Shown: in pieces, positions 10,107 through 19,738 of the stretch | Layout: each line of letters starts with the position of its first letter | Position numbering within the stretch: position 1 is the stretch's first letter | NCBI GenBank assembly: GCA_033557675.1 | Contig: JAWQRM010000121.1 | Location: 1-29,957, forward strand | DNA: 29,957 nt | Direction of reading: 5' to 3' | DNA from: Coptodactyla brooksi | Taxonomy: Eukaryota; Arthropoda; Insecta; Coleoptera; Scarabaeidae | Translations under genes and position numbers: made by a program | Notes under the pieces: generated by a model | Database searches by the model: none | Seen by the model: the letters and a program-made list of their open reading frames with translations, nothing else | Told to the model about the DNA's origin: nothing

Positions 10107-12496
10107 TGGCGAGAATAAACTCCAACTAGTTGTCAATTTGTGGGCTTGGAATCTTTGATTCCGTAGCAGGGTTAAACAATTTTCATCACTTAACCAAAAC
10201 AGGAAATTAACTAAAAGTAACAAACACCTCAATCATAACACTAATGTTTTTAAACTGAACAGTAAGTCTTTTTTGTTTTGGTGAAGTGTTAAGAATTGCT
10301 TAACTTTCCGACTAGTTATGCTTACTATATGAAAAGTTCTCCTGAGAAAACGCATTTTGAACCTCACCCTTGGTGATGTAGCTTTTCCTAAAGACATCTG
10401 CCCGTGGATTTTCATTGTCAGAAGTATTGCTGTTTGCGAATGCTGAAGAAATCAAACATTCGTAACCCAGTATACTCGATTAGGTTATGTAATAACCTTT
10501 TTATTTTGTAATAATCTTTTTAGTATTCCAATATGTTTATCAATATAAAATCTAGACATTTCTTTAAGACCATTAATGCCATTAATCTTCGCTAACTTAT
10601 ATATTAAATACGTTCGAAACTACAGAATTCTACGTTATTCTGTATTAACTGGACAAACATCATTAATCATATTCTCCAACAGCTGTTTGTAGTTAACATT
10701 ATCGTGTAAAGCGAGCGTCGTCAGGTAGACATATGTGCGTAACTTCACTAAAGACAGGACGATATTGTTCGCGTATTATCGTCCTTCCATTGTAAACGTT
10801 ACCTATGCACGTTCACTTAATAGATCCTCAGTATGTAAATGCCAGTCTATTCATATGGTAAACTTAATTGCAATTATGCCATATCTCCTTGGTGGTAATA
10901 ATCAAACCCGTATTCTGGAACTTGCTGCTGAAATTGTACCATTCTAGAGATAAAACTTACCCCTGCTGGGTTATACATAATCTGTTGTATATAAATAAAT
11001 TTTTATTTATGGTATTTACAGTATTTGATTGTGCAATTAGTTTGTACTGTCAAAAAGAAAACAATGTAGCACCTTGAATTCTGTAATATTTTACAAGAAC
11101 AATAACTATTCTCTAATGTGATAAATTCAAGCTCTGTGTAAACAGAAAAAGTAGACAGAAATAATCTAAATGTGGAACTACCGCATGATGTAATAATTTT
11201 TGTACTGTGTATCCGATACCTTAAACTTTCCAGAATTTTTAAGTTCCACCCCTACCATAGCCGCTAGTTTGTTGACTGAAAGTTTTTTGAATTCCGCTAT
11301 TTTAAAAGCGAACCACAATGTTGCTCATCTCCGAGATTAGTGGACCGCATCAAAATAAATGAGGTCGGTAAAAGTAGAGCCGTAAAAGTTTACAACCCAT
11401 CCTGGACGACGAGTTATCTACCACCCTTTACTGTCAAGTTATATGCAGTTAGCTAAAAAATTCGTGCCGAACGAGGTGTCTTTATTTATCGGCCAACATT
11501 GAAGACAGATTGGCCACAAAGACTGTCACTCCATTGACTTGCTCCGGATTGAGACATTGTGCACAAAATATTAGGTCCACAAGAGATGTGTAATTTATTC
11601 GAATAAACTGTACGAATATTCAAAGCTCCGAATAATTCCTCAAACTTTGAATATCCATTATTCAAACACTTGATCTCATGTCAACAAACAACACTGTTTG
11701 TTCTTTATCATTTCAGTTGCTATTTCATAGTATCCTAATTTAAAATATATTTGAAGTTACCTTTCCATCGTTTCACTACATCATCTTCTTCGCCCAAAAT
11801 TCTTTCTTAAACTTTTGACCACTCTGTAAAATAATTTTTGGTGTCTATGTCAAACGCCACGCGGTAAATTCTCCCAAGGCGACCATCGTACGATACCGGA
11901 CTACACAAAGATACCTCCGCTACTTCATGCTTCATATTTTCCGCTGCATCTCGCCGTTGCCACGTGATGGCGTGACCGTAGCGATCTCTGGCTAATTGAA
12001 ATTCTATCCGAGTCCGCTCGAACTGTCAGAGAAGAGTTGGTGGAGTAGGCTTCGTGAAATATAGTGCAGGGACAACTGGTGACTTCGCTCTAAATTACTA
12101 AACAGCTGGAACGAAGTTTTTCTTTCTATCCACAATTGTGTTAGTGGGATTTCTCTTCCGGCATTCTCGATAACTACAGGGACCTCTGCAGTCGTATCGG
12201 CCTCAGAATTCGAAATGTGAGGGACGCAAGTGTTTTCTTTTATTCGTTCACGTCAGCTTATAATCTAATAATAACAATACGTTCGTAAACTCGAATGAAA
12301 AAGAATGAATGAATACGAACAGCGTGAATAAAGGAATATGGAACTGCACAAGACCGATAGAACAAACTAGCAAATCTGAAAATCTGAATGGTATACTAGT
12401 ACTACTGGTTTCTTTAATTATTCGTACTAGCTCCATTTCGCTAGATCGCACAATTTATTTTTCAATAGAAACAGAAAGATCAATACCAAAGGTCAC

Positions 12497-12515
12497 TATA
12501 TATATATATATATAT
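12497..12515. repeat. (TA)n microsatellite
   Basis: An uninterrupted TA dinucleotide tract of about 19 bp. It is ordinary simple sequence. Confidence 0.9.
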
Positions 12516-13282
12516 TCATTTGGAGTAGTCCATGGCTAAATCCTGATAATACAAAACCTGCTTTATTTAGTGGATGTGCCCATAGGTTCCATATTAATTC
12601 ATGATACTCCATCATCATGAATAATGACCGTCGTTCTACACTTGTTACACAATATACTATGATTCATATCATATTACCTGGACTGTATTTCATTTAAACT
12701 ACAAGTGTACAAGTGTAGCGTGAGTTTGCTGCAAGCTGTAGAAAGAATTTTGTCTCTCATAAAACTATTTATAGCTACCAAAAATTTTCTTAAGATAACA
12801 AATATATTTCTCCGTGTGAAAATCATGCAATGTTTCAAAAAGGTAGTGGAATTCATGGAATTATATTCACATCATTTTATCCGTATAACGAGAGATTTAG
12901 AATGGTTCCACTGGAGATTGAATTACTCTTCGGAAGTGTAGGAAATCAACTTGAGCGTAATGCCAAATGAAATAAGTCCCCATTTGGAAAACATCAGTTG
13001 TAATTTTGCATTGTTGATAATAACTTTACATTAATTAACATAACACCTACAGAATGACAGTTTTTGCTTAGATAAATGTGTCAGTTTTATAATGAAAATA
13101 GAATCCTTCGCTTGGGACGAGTTAAGATTGGGTTGGATTCATTTGCGTTCGGTTGCCTTTTTAAATCATGAGCTATAAAGATTTCCATTATAAAGTTTTC
13201 CAGTTATCGATTTGTTTGTATGGATATGTTATAGTATATAATTGTATTCTTGGTACTGGGTTGGGTTGGACTGAACTGTTGA

Positions 13283-13345
13283 ATCATTAGCTATAACTTA
13301 AATTATGAATGGAACGAATATCATTAGCTAGAACTTGAATCATGG
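13283..13345. repeat. Imperfect direct repeat, 37-bp period
   Basis: ATCATTAGCTATAACTT at 13283 recurs as ATCATTAGCTAGAACTT at 13320, followed in both by a related AATTATG/AATCATG segment. A weaker relative (AAATCATGAGCTATAA) lies near 13165. It looks like a small decayed tandem duplication. Confidence 0.6.
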
Positions 13346-13663
13346 GTTTGCTGGACTTCTTAAGTAGCAGTAGCGATAGGTTTTTAGGAGGTTATAATCC
13401 ACCTAATCTAATATTAGTAGAATACTTTTTTAGACTCGGTACTCGATTTTAAGATTCAAAATATTTTGCACACAGTTACAGTTGCACTGCTATCTAATAA
13501 CTAACGCTTTGTACTAATACTTCACCTTACACGAGCTCAAAGTTACCTTCGTTTGAACCTATGAAATAAATTTGAATCAGCCTGTAAGGCTGCCTTGTTT
13601 AAGTGATTATGGAGAATCTCTTTGTTTTGTGGCGAATCTGACTTTCATCCTTGACTGCATCTA

Positions 13664-14653
13664 TTGGGTTGTTCGGAAAGTAATTTCCTTTTTTTTCTCA
13701 GCAGAGACGTTAGTTGTATTTTAACCAGCCAACTTCATTCTAAACCTTTTACGCATTATATATTCTGATAGTTGACGTAAAGTTTATGTGCAAAAGTATT
13801 TTGTTCGTTTCTGTGCAATTGTTTTCTTTTTGTGTCTTATGAAACATAAGACAGTATTCTCGGTACCTGTTGTGCTTTTATTATAAAAAAGGTAAAATGC
13901 CATTCAAGCCAGAAAAGTATTAGGTGATGTGTATAGAAAAGATGTATTGACAGAATGCCAGTGTCAAAACTGGTTTGCAAAAGTTTGCAAAATTTTTTGC
14001 AAGTTTGCAATAGTTTTGAAAGCTCTTTTCAAAATTTTTGCAAGAATACTGCGATCAATTCTAAACTGTACTGTCATCAACTGGATAAAAAAATGGCATG
14101 ATTTTTTGCAAACTGGTTTGCAACATTTTTTGCAAAATATTTTGCAAGTTTGCTAAATGTTTCCGAGCTCTTTTCAAAATTTTTCTTAGAATACCACGAT
14201 TCATTCTAAAGTGTACTGTATCAACTGGATAAATAAATTGCATGATTTTTTGCAATCTGCTTTGCATAATTTTTTGCAAAATTTTTAGGAGCTCTTTCCA
14301 AAAATTTTGGGATAATACCACGACCAATTCTAAAGTGTACTACTGTCATCAAGTGGACAAATTGCATGATTCACTCAAACAAGGAAGGCCAGAATTGATT
14401 AATAGAAAAGGTATAGTGTTCCACCAAGATAATGCAAGGCCACATATCAGTTTGGTAACTCGCCAAAAGCTTTTACACCTTGGATGGGATGTACTAGAGC
14501 ATCAGTAGGAATCATGCTAGTACCAGAAAGATGGAAAAAGGCATTGGACCAAATGGTGCAAATGTAATTACGTAAAATATTTATACGCTCTAAGAAAACT
14601 GCCTTTCATTTTCACAAAAAAAAAAAAACGAAATTACTTTCCGAACAACCTAA
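13664..14653 (+). mobile_element. Mariner element, 990 bp, internally deleted and rearranged
   Basis: The ends are matching terminal inverted repeats, TTGGGTTGTTCGGAAAGTAA at the left and the complement of TTAGGTTGTTCGGAAAGTAA at the right, followed by poly-T/poly-A runs. Both sides are flanked by TA (13662-13663 and 14654-14655), the mariner target duplication. Transposase remnants read on the plus strand: GDVYRKDVLTECQCQNWFAK of the N-terminal DNA-binding region (about 13920-13985). Later come VYYCHQVDKLHDSLKQGRPE and GIVFHQDNARPH with the second catalytic Asp (about 14420-14450), then SLVTRQKLLHLGWDVLEHQ. The region with the third catalytic Asp is deleted, because the frame stops and resumes at ERWKKALDQM. 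Most of the protein between the DNA-binding and catalytic parts is replaced by a tandem array (separate entry). It cannot make transposase, though intact TIRs could still be substrates. Confidence 0.93.
13970..14370 (+). repeat. Three tandem 143-144-bp units inside the mariner
   Basis: Units begin at 13970, 14113 and 14257. The first two are 143 and 144 bp and the third is partial (about 113 bp). Each starts with CTGGTTTGCAA or CTGCTTTGCAT, derived from the NWFAK codons of the DNA-binding region. Each runs through a GAGCTCTTTTCAAAATTTT segment and finishes with the codons for the NSxVYCHQLDKLHD segment of the catalytic region. The first two end in GCATGATTTTTTGCAA. Each unit therefore carries a junction joining two distant parts of the transposase. 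Substitutions between units show the array is not recent. TTTTTTGCAA motifs recur within it. Confidence 0.88.
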
Positions 14654-14655
14654 TA

Positions 14656-16389
14656 CTTTGAGTAACAGTAATAAAGAAAATTTATTGTGTGTAGGCAAAA
14701 ACGTAGAAGATTCAAGGAAATATTTAACATAGATTCATGACATTTCTTAACAGAAATAAAACTGCAAAACGTCAATTGTAGTTCTGTAAAGCATGTAAAA
14801 CTATCTTTCATTCTGTAGTAAATACGATTAATACTGCCAACTTTCCTGTTGTAACTAACCGTTGGATGTTGAATGAATAGCTACAGCTATTTAATTTATA
14901 TGTAGCCGGCATATTACTAAACATGTGCTTGTGACAATGACGGTATTCGTGAACTTTTAGAGAAAGCATCTGATTTATAGAGAAATGTGTCAATCTTACA
15001 ATTGTAAGAATTTATTTCAGACATATTTTTTTTCTGTTTCTTACGTATTTATAAACATAAGCTAGTCACCCGGCAGCCATATACTGTCGAGTGGTAATTT
15101 TATGAAATGTACCCAGGGCTGGGAAAGGATGAGTTAAATTAGGTGGAATTCAGTTCGGTTAATTTCGGTTGAGGTCATTTTCCTCTTCCTACAGTGCTAA
15201 GATAGGGCCCCAGGGTGCTTTGCGTTGGGTTGGTATGATTGGGTTAGCTTAAATATTAAGAGTTACAAATACAATGTTCTATAATATCAGTTCTCCATGG
15301 TTATTGATATGTATAGGCATACTCAGTTCTTTCCTCAGTTGATCAACAAGATATTGAACAATAGGGTTCAACTTTTGATATTAATTGAATTATTTTGTTC
15401 GCTCTGTGAACTGCATAACAATCGAACTAAAGAATAAACTAACACAAGCAAAATCTTTGATAAATTATCTGGGAATGCTAGCAGCATTCATATAATATCA
15501 GAATTTATGTTATTGGGGTTAGGGATTTGAGTTGGATTACAATAAAAAAAGACGTTAAGAATCTGCTGTTAGAATTCTCGACCGTACATTGTTGTAAATG
15601 CATGAAATAAAAAGAATGTTTTTGCTATAACACCAAAGATTTTCATTGTCCAAAAATTTTCACCATGTAACAAAAGCCCTTTCACATAACCATTCTTGTA
15701 GCTGAGCATGGTGCGGGTTTGTTCGGATACAAAGCAGTCACGTGTATACTTCATATAAATTTTCGTGTCGGTATCGATCATGTGCAGCCGTTTCCCTTGA
15801 TGTGGGCGAGTAATTAGCATTATTCAATGCGGTCGGATGCCGTAATTAGACTTCCGGCGTATACTGGCTGTTTGTGCAAAATCGAGCGGGAATTCATTTG
15901 TTACGGTGCGCGTACATATATAGTAGTTGAGCGACACTTATTTGATGGTCGAAGCCGACAGATAACCCGACAAATTGTATTTTAACACATCCTCGACTTG
16001 CAGGCATCTGGTAATATGTTGAAACATGTTGGCGTTGACTGAAACGAGGAAAACTTCAGCATTTTCTAGTGTTTACGTAAAGATGAATAGAGAGTGGTCT
16101 CACAAATTTCATAATGAGTTGATAAATGATGAAAGGTGGCTATGATAAGTCGCAATTAGCACGAGAAATATGAATTAAATACATATGATAATAATTACTA
16201 AATACATTTTCTAGGTGTACTAATAACAAAAATAAAAGTTCCAAATCTTCCGAAAACAAAAGATTTACAACCTCAAATTCTAAATATTATTTCTAACATA
16301 AAATTGCGATACTCAATATTGTATTAAACACCTGAACATAAAACGTAATACATAACTCCTTAATAAAAAAGAAACGTATAGTTAACTTC
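14656..16389. other. Stretch with no recognised gene
   Basis: No protein family is recognised. The part about 15,690-15,960 is less AT-rich and CG-containing, with TAATTAG motifs (AGTAATTAGC, CGTAATTAGA), which would suit a conserved non-coding element, but that is inference only. The remainder is AT-rich. Confidence 0.45.
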
Positions 16390-16865
16390 AGTAAAGAAAC
16401 TTTTCTAATAGCCGAACCTAAACAGGAAACCAAACAATTTATAACACTACCGTATGAGAAAACTACGAAACGGGTGTCCCAGATGCTGGAGAAGTTAAAT
16501 TTCAGAGTAGCTTATACCGATAATAATACTGTTAAAAGTTTGTTGGCGAATCCTTAAGACAAAATTCTTAATAGGCAAATCTGGCGTTTATCATGTCATT
16601 GTGAAAATTCCGAGAAAAGTTATGTAGGTCAGTCCCTCATATCATTAGAATAAGATTTAGGGATCATTTACCTCACCTTAGACCTTACTACAGACCATAA
16701 AACAGATGATAATATCGAACTAATAAAACAAATTGATACCTAGTAAAATCTACAAACACTTAAACAGTAAAACCTTTAATAACCGGACTAGGCCAATACC
16801 AGTACTTTTGAACTTTACTGCTAACTGAATTAGGAATCCATTGATTGTCACTGTACAAAATACAT
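16390..16865 (+). mobile_element. Penelope-like element fragment, GIY-YIG region, separate lineage
   Basis: The frame reads PKQETKQFITLPYEKTTKRV, then SQMLEKLNFRVAYTDNNTVK, SLLANP, the usual linker between RT and nuclease in Penelope-like proteins. The nuclease follows across frameshifts: KSGVYHV in one frame, then HCENSEKSYVGQS in another, and then a region equivalent to RIRFRDHLPHL. YVG stands at the YIG position. The C-terminus, YKHLNSKTFNNRTRPIPVLL, fits the family end. Stops and at least two frameshifts show it is dead, and the RT is missing. The protein differs from the 4.3-kb fragment and from the 8.3/18.3-kb family, so it represents a third lineage. A LINE fragment abuts it at about 16870. 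Confidence 0.8.
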
Positions 16866-16974
16866 TTTATATTCAAAGTATCAGAAGAGAAGATAGCTGA
16901 GATGAAAATTGGATTAGACAGAATAAAATGGGATGGGTTTCATAAAGTTGAAATCTCAATATTTTCTTTACAAC

Positions 16975-17867
16975 GTCGAAAATGAAGATACGTCTGATGG
17001 GGGAATTGACTTCTTCATACATAGGTTTTATTTTATATATTAACGATATCCCATCTGCCAAAATTCAGGGCTCCCTCATACTGTTCCCTTACGATGCGAT
17101 GATCACAGAAATCAACAAAGATTACCACTCCCTAATGTCAACAATCGATTCAAACATCAGACAAGCAGAGGTTTGGTTTAATGCTAATCATCTCTGTCTT
17201 AATAACGCAAAGACGGAGAAGGTGGTCTTTACTTTGAAACATCATGCTGATCTGTTACGCAAAAAGGTGAAATTTCTAGGTGTCATCTTCGACACAGGAC
17301 TAATTTTTGAAGATCATGTTGAAGACATTTCGAAAACAATTTCAAAAAAACATTTTTGTTATTCGTTGCTTGGTGAGATGTGCTGAGTTCCAAGTATGTA
17401 TGATGGCTTATCACTCTCTTGTGCAGTCGCTTTGTTGCTATGCTACTCTTGTAGGGGATCATTCATCTTATACGCATAAGGTGTTTAGCTTACAGAGGAA
17501 AGCCCTTATATCTCTTTTGGATTTAAAGTACAGGGAGGATGGCAGAGAGGCCTACAAAAATTATGGAATACTGACTGTTCCCTCTTGCTATATTCTGCAA
17601 TGTCTACTGTATGCGAAACGGAATACATATGTTTATGGTAGACGTGCTCTTGTACATGGACTTGATACTAGAACTAAAGATAATTTGTCCATCAATTATC
17701 TACGACTGTCCAGATTCAGAAATGCAACATCCTACTATACACCAGCACTGTTTAACAAGCTACCTCAATATGTAAGAGCTTTAGACTTTGCAAACTTGAA
17801 ATTCGTTATAAAAAAGTACCTGAGTATCAAGGCCTTCTATTCAGTTGATGAATTTTTAAATATTTAA
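16975..17867 (+). pseudogene. Non-LTR retrotransposon (LINE) RT C-terminal half, pseudogene
   Basis: This is the 3' part of the ORF2 of a non-LTR retrotransposon. The first frame reads GFILYINDIPSAKIQGSLIL, then FPYDAMITE, then AEVWFNANHLCLNNAKTEKV and VKFLGVIFD. That is the order of RT palm, catalytic box and thumb. The catalytic FADD box reads FPYD, so the first of the two Asp residues is replaced by Tyr. A frameshift at an A-run (17344-17350) moves the reading to the next frame, which continues open for 170 codons through HKVFSLQRKALISLLDL, YGILTVPSCYILQCLLYAKR and TPALFNKLPQYVRALDF to FYSVDEFLNI and a stop at 17867. There is no RNase H domain. This C-terminus resembles the CR1/Daphne/jockey-type group. 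It is 5'-truncated near 16.87 kb. The clade is not certain. Confidence 0.87.
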
Positions 17868-17958
17868 TATTTAAAACAATAAAAATAAATAACAATAAAT
17901 ATTTATAAACACGAATAAACTCTAATAATCTAATCTAATCTAATTTAATCTAATCTAA
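17868..17958 (+). repeat. LINE 3' UTR with (TAATC)n tail
   Basis: A short AT-rich 3' UTR after the LINE stop ends in five-base repeats, TAATC (variants TAATT, TAAT), at about 17922-17958. Microsatellite-like tails of this kind are usual at the 3' ends of several LINE clades and mark where reverse transcription began. Confidence 0.82.
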
Positions 17959-18105
17959 ATGTCTTGGTAATAAAATTTTATTGGTGGAAAGAATACCCAC
18001 TAGAGTAGCATCTCTAATTCTAAGACACAAAATCCAACATTAAAATTACACAAGCATATACGACAAGTGATTGTACATGTACATGAACAGTTCACCATTT
18101 TGTGT

Positions 18106-18252
18106 AGAGATTTTAACGCTAAAATCGATCTAAAATTGTAGGAAATTTTGGATCTGAAGCCAGACATCGGGGCGTAACATTACTGAAATTCCTAGAACAG
18201 AATAACTTATATTTAGTCATAAACTACAAAAAGAAAGAAATCGCAGAAAGGT
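18106..18252 (+). mobile_element. LINE AP-endonuclease domain fragment
   Basis: A small remnant of an APE-type endonuclease, the domain that nicks target DNA for LINEs. One frame reads RDFNAKI (the GDFNAKIG motif with its catalytic Asp-Phe-Asn core). After a frameshift near 18130 another reads IVGNFGSEARHRGVTLLKFL followed by EQNNLYLVINYKKKEIAERF, matching the spacing of RTE-like endonucleases. The fragment is bounded on the right by Penelope sequence at about 18260. It does not belong to the LINE at 16.98-17.87 kb as positioned, because the endonuclease should precede the RT. Confidence 0.72.
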
Positions 18253-18259
18253 TTAAACC

Positions 18260-19170
18260 TCGTTTCGATGTGTGGATGACAGTGATAATATGCACCACTG
18301 AACACCCACAAATAGACAATATAATGAACCACATCAACAAAAAACACAAGAACATACAATTCACTTATGAGATAGACCAAAACAACAATATAAATTATAT
18401 AGACCTCAATATCACCAAGAATAATAATAATAAAGTAACATACAAAATATATGGAAAACAGATACAAACAAACAACATAATTCATTATACCTCGGTACAT
18501 CCCAAACAACATAAAGAAGCAACATTTGGAAGGTTACTCCATAGATTAGAATCAATTCCGATGCAGAAGAAGACTACCAACAAGAAATGAACATCATAAC
18601 ACGAATAGCTAGCAAACATGATTTCCCAATAGCATTAGTAATACAATTACACGAAAACATAAAGAACAAAAAGAGAAATATGGAAGCAAAAGACAACGCA
18701 GGAACCTTCACGTACATTGGACCTCACATCCACCGCATAACGAAAATATTCAAAAAACAAAACATAACAGCACATAGTATAAAACACAAAATACAACCAG
18801 CAAGAGAAAAAAAAAACAATGGAACAATCCGGAATATATAACATCAAATATGGTAGGTGAGATATGAAATACCTTAGACAAGCTGGCAGAAAATTTAAGG
18901 ACATATATAACGAACACATAAAATCTTATATAAATAACAAACTTGACTTCAATTACGCTGACCATCTACACAGGAATTCCCACCTACATAGATGTATAGA
19001 GTAAAATTTTTCGAGAACCTCGAGATATTCAAAGAAACCTTAAAAAACAGCAATTAATATCCAAGTCAATAACAGCTCGCATCCTATATTCTATTGAACC
19101 CATAAAACTCGTGCAATAAAATAAGAATCTACCTTTATAAGATACAATAACGTAAATGACACCATTCTTG
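18260..19170 (+). mobile_element. Penelope-like element fragment, copy C (RT end plus GIY-YIG)
   Basis: This is the longest copy of the family seen at 8.3-9.6 kb. It begins at the RT catalytic box: VDD is encoded at 18272-18280, but in a different frame from what follows. Then come CTTEHPQIDNIMNHINKKHK and NIQFTYEIDQNNNINYIDLN, the RT C-terminal part. HYTSVHPKQHKEATFGRLLH follows, and after another frameshift near 18570, MNIITRIASKHDFPIALVIQ. Next is FTYIGPHIHRITKIFKKQNI, the linker, and then the nuclease with GIYNIKYG, a stop, and DMKYLRQAGRKFKDIYNEHI. YIG has decayed to YLR. The 3' end carries AATAACGTAAATGACACCAT, shared with copy B. It has several stops and frameshifts and is inactive. 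Confidence 0.87.
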
Positions 19171-19361
19171 AAAATAGCGCAAATGCTAAAACATGTGGAC
19201 TAAGAACAGAAACCAAATGCTCGTCAAGTAGGTAAAACATATCGAACTTACTAAGAAAACAAGAGCATGAAGGTGTTATGCAGAAGACATGGTAGTAGAG
19301 AGAGTGATATAGTGATGATCATGATATAAACTATAACTATTTCATCGATATATTCATTTCT

Positions 19362-19375
19362 AATCACCCTGTATA
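19362..19375. repeat. Solo 14-bp terminus identical to the foldback element end
   Basis: AATCACCCTGTATA is identical to the right end plus flanking TATA of the foldback element at 4808-5614. No matching left end (CAGGGTGATT) was found nearby, so it is either a truncated relic or coincidence. Confidence 0.45.
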
Positions 19376-19447
19376 ATATGAAATAGAGAAGAAATGCTTA
19401 AAATTGTTGAGGAGTTTTGTTGCGAACTATGCAAAAGCCAAGACGAG

Positions 19448-19732
19448 AGTAGTGGGAATAGGCTAATTCCAGAACCTCCTCCCAGAACAAGGTCAAGGTC
19501 AAGGTCAGTTCACCTGAGTGAATCTGACCTTGACCTTGGCCTTGACCTTGTTCTGGAAGGAGGTTCCGGAATTGGCCAATTCAAGATCACCGACCTTGGT
19601 TTTGTACTGGAAAATACATTGCTAAGGGCACCTGACCTCGTCAAGGTGAAGGTCAAGGTCAGGTTCACTCAGGTGAACTGACCTTGACCTTGTTCTGGGA
19701 GGAGGTTCTGGAATTGGCCTATTCCCACTACT
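19448..19732. mobile_element. 285-bp MITE-like element with long TIRs and 6-bp target duplication
   Basis: The termini AGTAGTGGGAATAGGC and GCCTATTCCCACTACT are perfect inverted complements. They are flanked by identical GACGAG at 19442-19447 and 19733-19738, a 6-bp target-site duplication. The complementarity continues inward for about 100 bp on each side. A module of TGACCT hexamers plus GTTCTGG-AGGAGGTTC-GGAATTGGCC occurs three times: inverted at about 19459-19507, direct at about 19525-19580, and direct at about 19679-19720. The left half is therefore a palindrome by itself. There is no coding capacity; the open frame crossing it comes from the 6-bp periodicity. A 6-bp duplication is unusual for the common insect DNA-transposon superfamilies, so I do not assign one. 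Confidence 0.88.
19490..19690. promoter_or_regulatory. Arrays of nuclear-receptor half-sites (AGGTCA/TGACCT)
   Basis: Exact AGGTCA hexamers lie at 19490, 19496, 19502, 19650 and 19656. Exact TGACCT lies at 19525, 19531, 19543, 19633, 19679 and 19685. One-base variants lie at 19537 (TGGCCT) and 19644 (AGGTGA). Head-to-tail spacing is 0 bp, which gives overlapping TCAAGGTCA, the extended half-site known for monomeric receptors such as FTZ-F1 and ERR. AGTTCAC-CTGA-GTGAA around 19507-19522 and its partner near 19662-19678 form further inverted half-sites. Binding is inference. The arrays are part of the MITE-like element and may only be its terminal repeat structure. Confidence 0.5.
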
Positions 19733-19738
19733 GACGAG

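Larger units (their letters stand above)
9576..13660. other. Long stretch with no recognised gene
   Basis: No frame resembles a known protein. Candidates of 60-78 codons near 10735-11077, 12309-12539 and 12705-12941 have no motif I recognise and are within chance range for this much DNA. The region about 11,780-12,240 is less AT-rich and contains CG-bearing segments, and could be a conserved regulatory block. An imperfect inverted repeat around GAATATTCAAAG / CTTTGAATATC sits at 11,613-11,651. Other repeats are listed separately. Confidence 0.45.

Noticed and set aside
12309..12539. 76-codon plus-strand frame ending in a Tyr-Ile repeat
   Set aside because: The end is the translated (TA)n microsatellite and the start has no recognisable motif.
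18213..18512. 99-codon minus-strand frame rich in Tyr, Val and Phe
   Set aside because: Antisense shadow of the Penelope RT region, which is rich in Asn, Lys and Ile codons.
19394..19681. 95-codon plus-strand frame with RSRSRS, LDLGLDL and VKVKVKV
   Set aside because: The repeats come from the 6-bp periodic AGGTCA/TGACCT arrays in the MITE. The frame crosses the insertion border, so it is not a gene.
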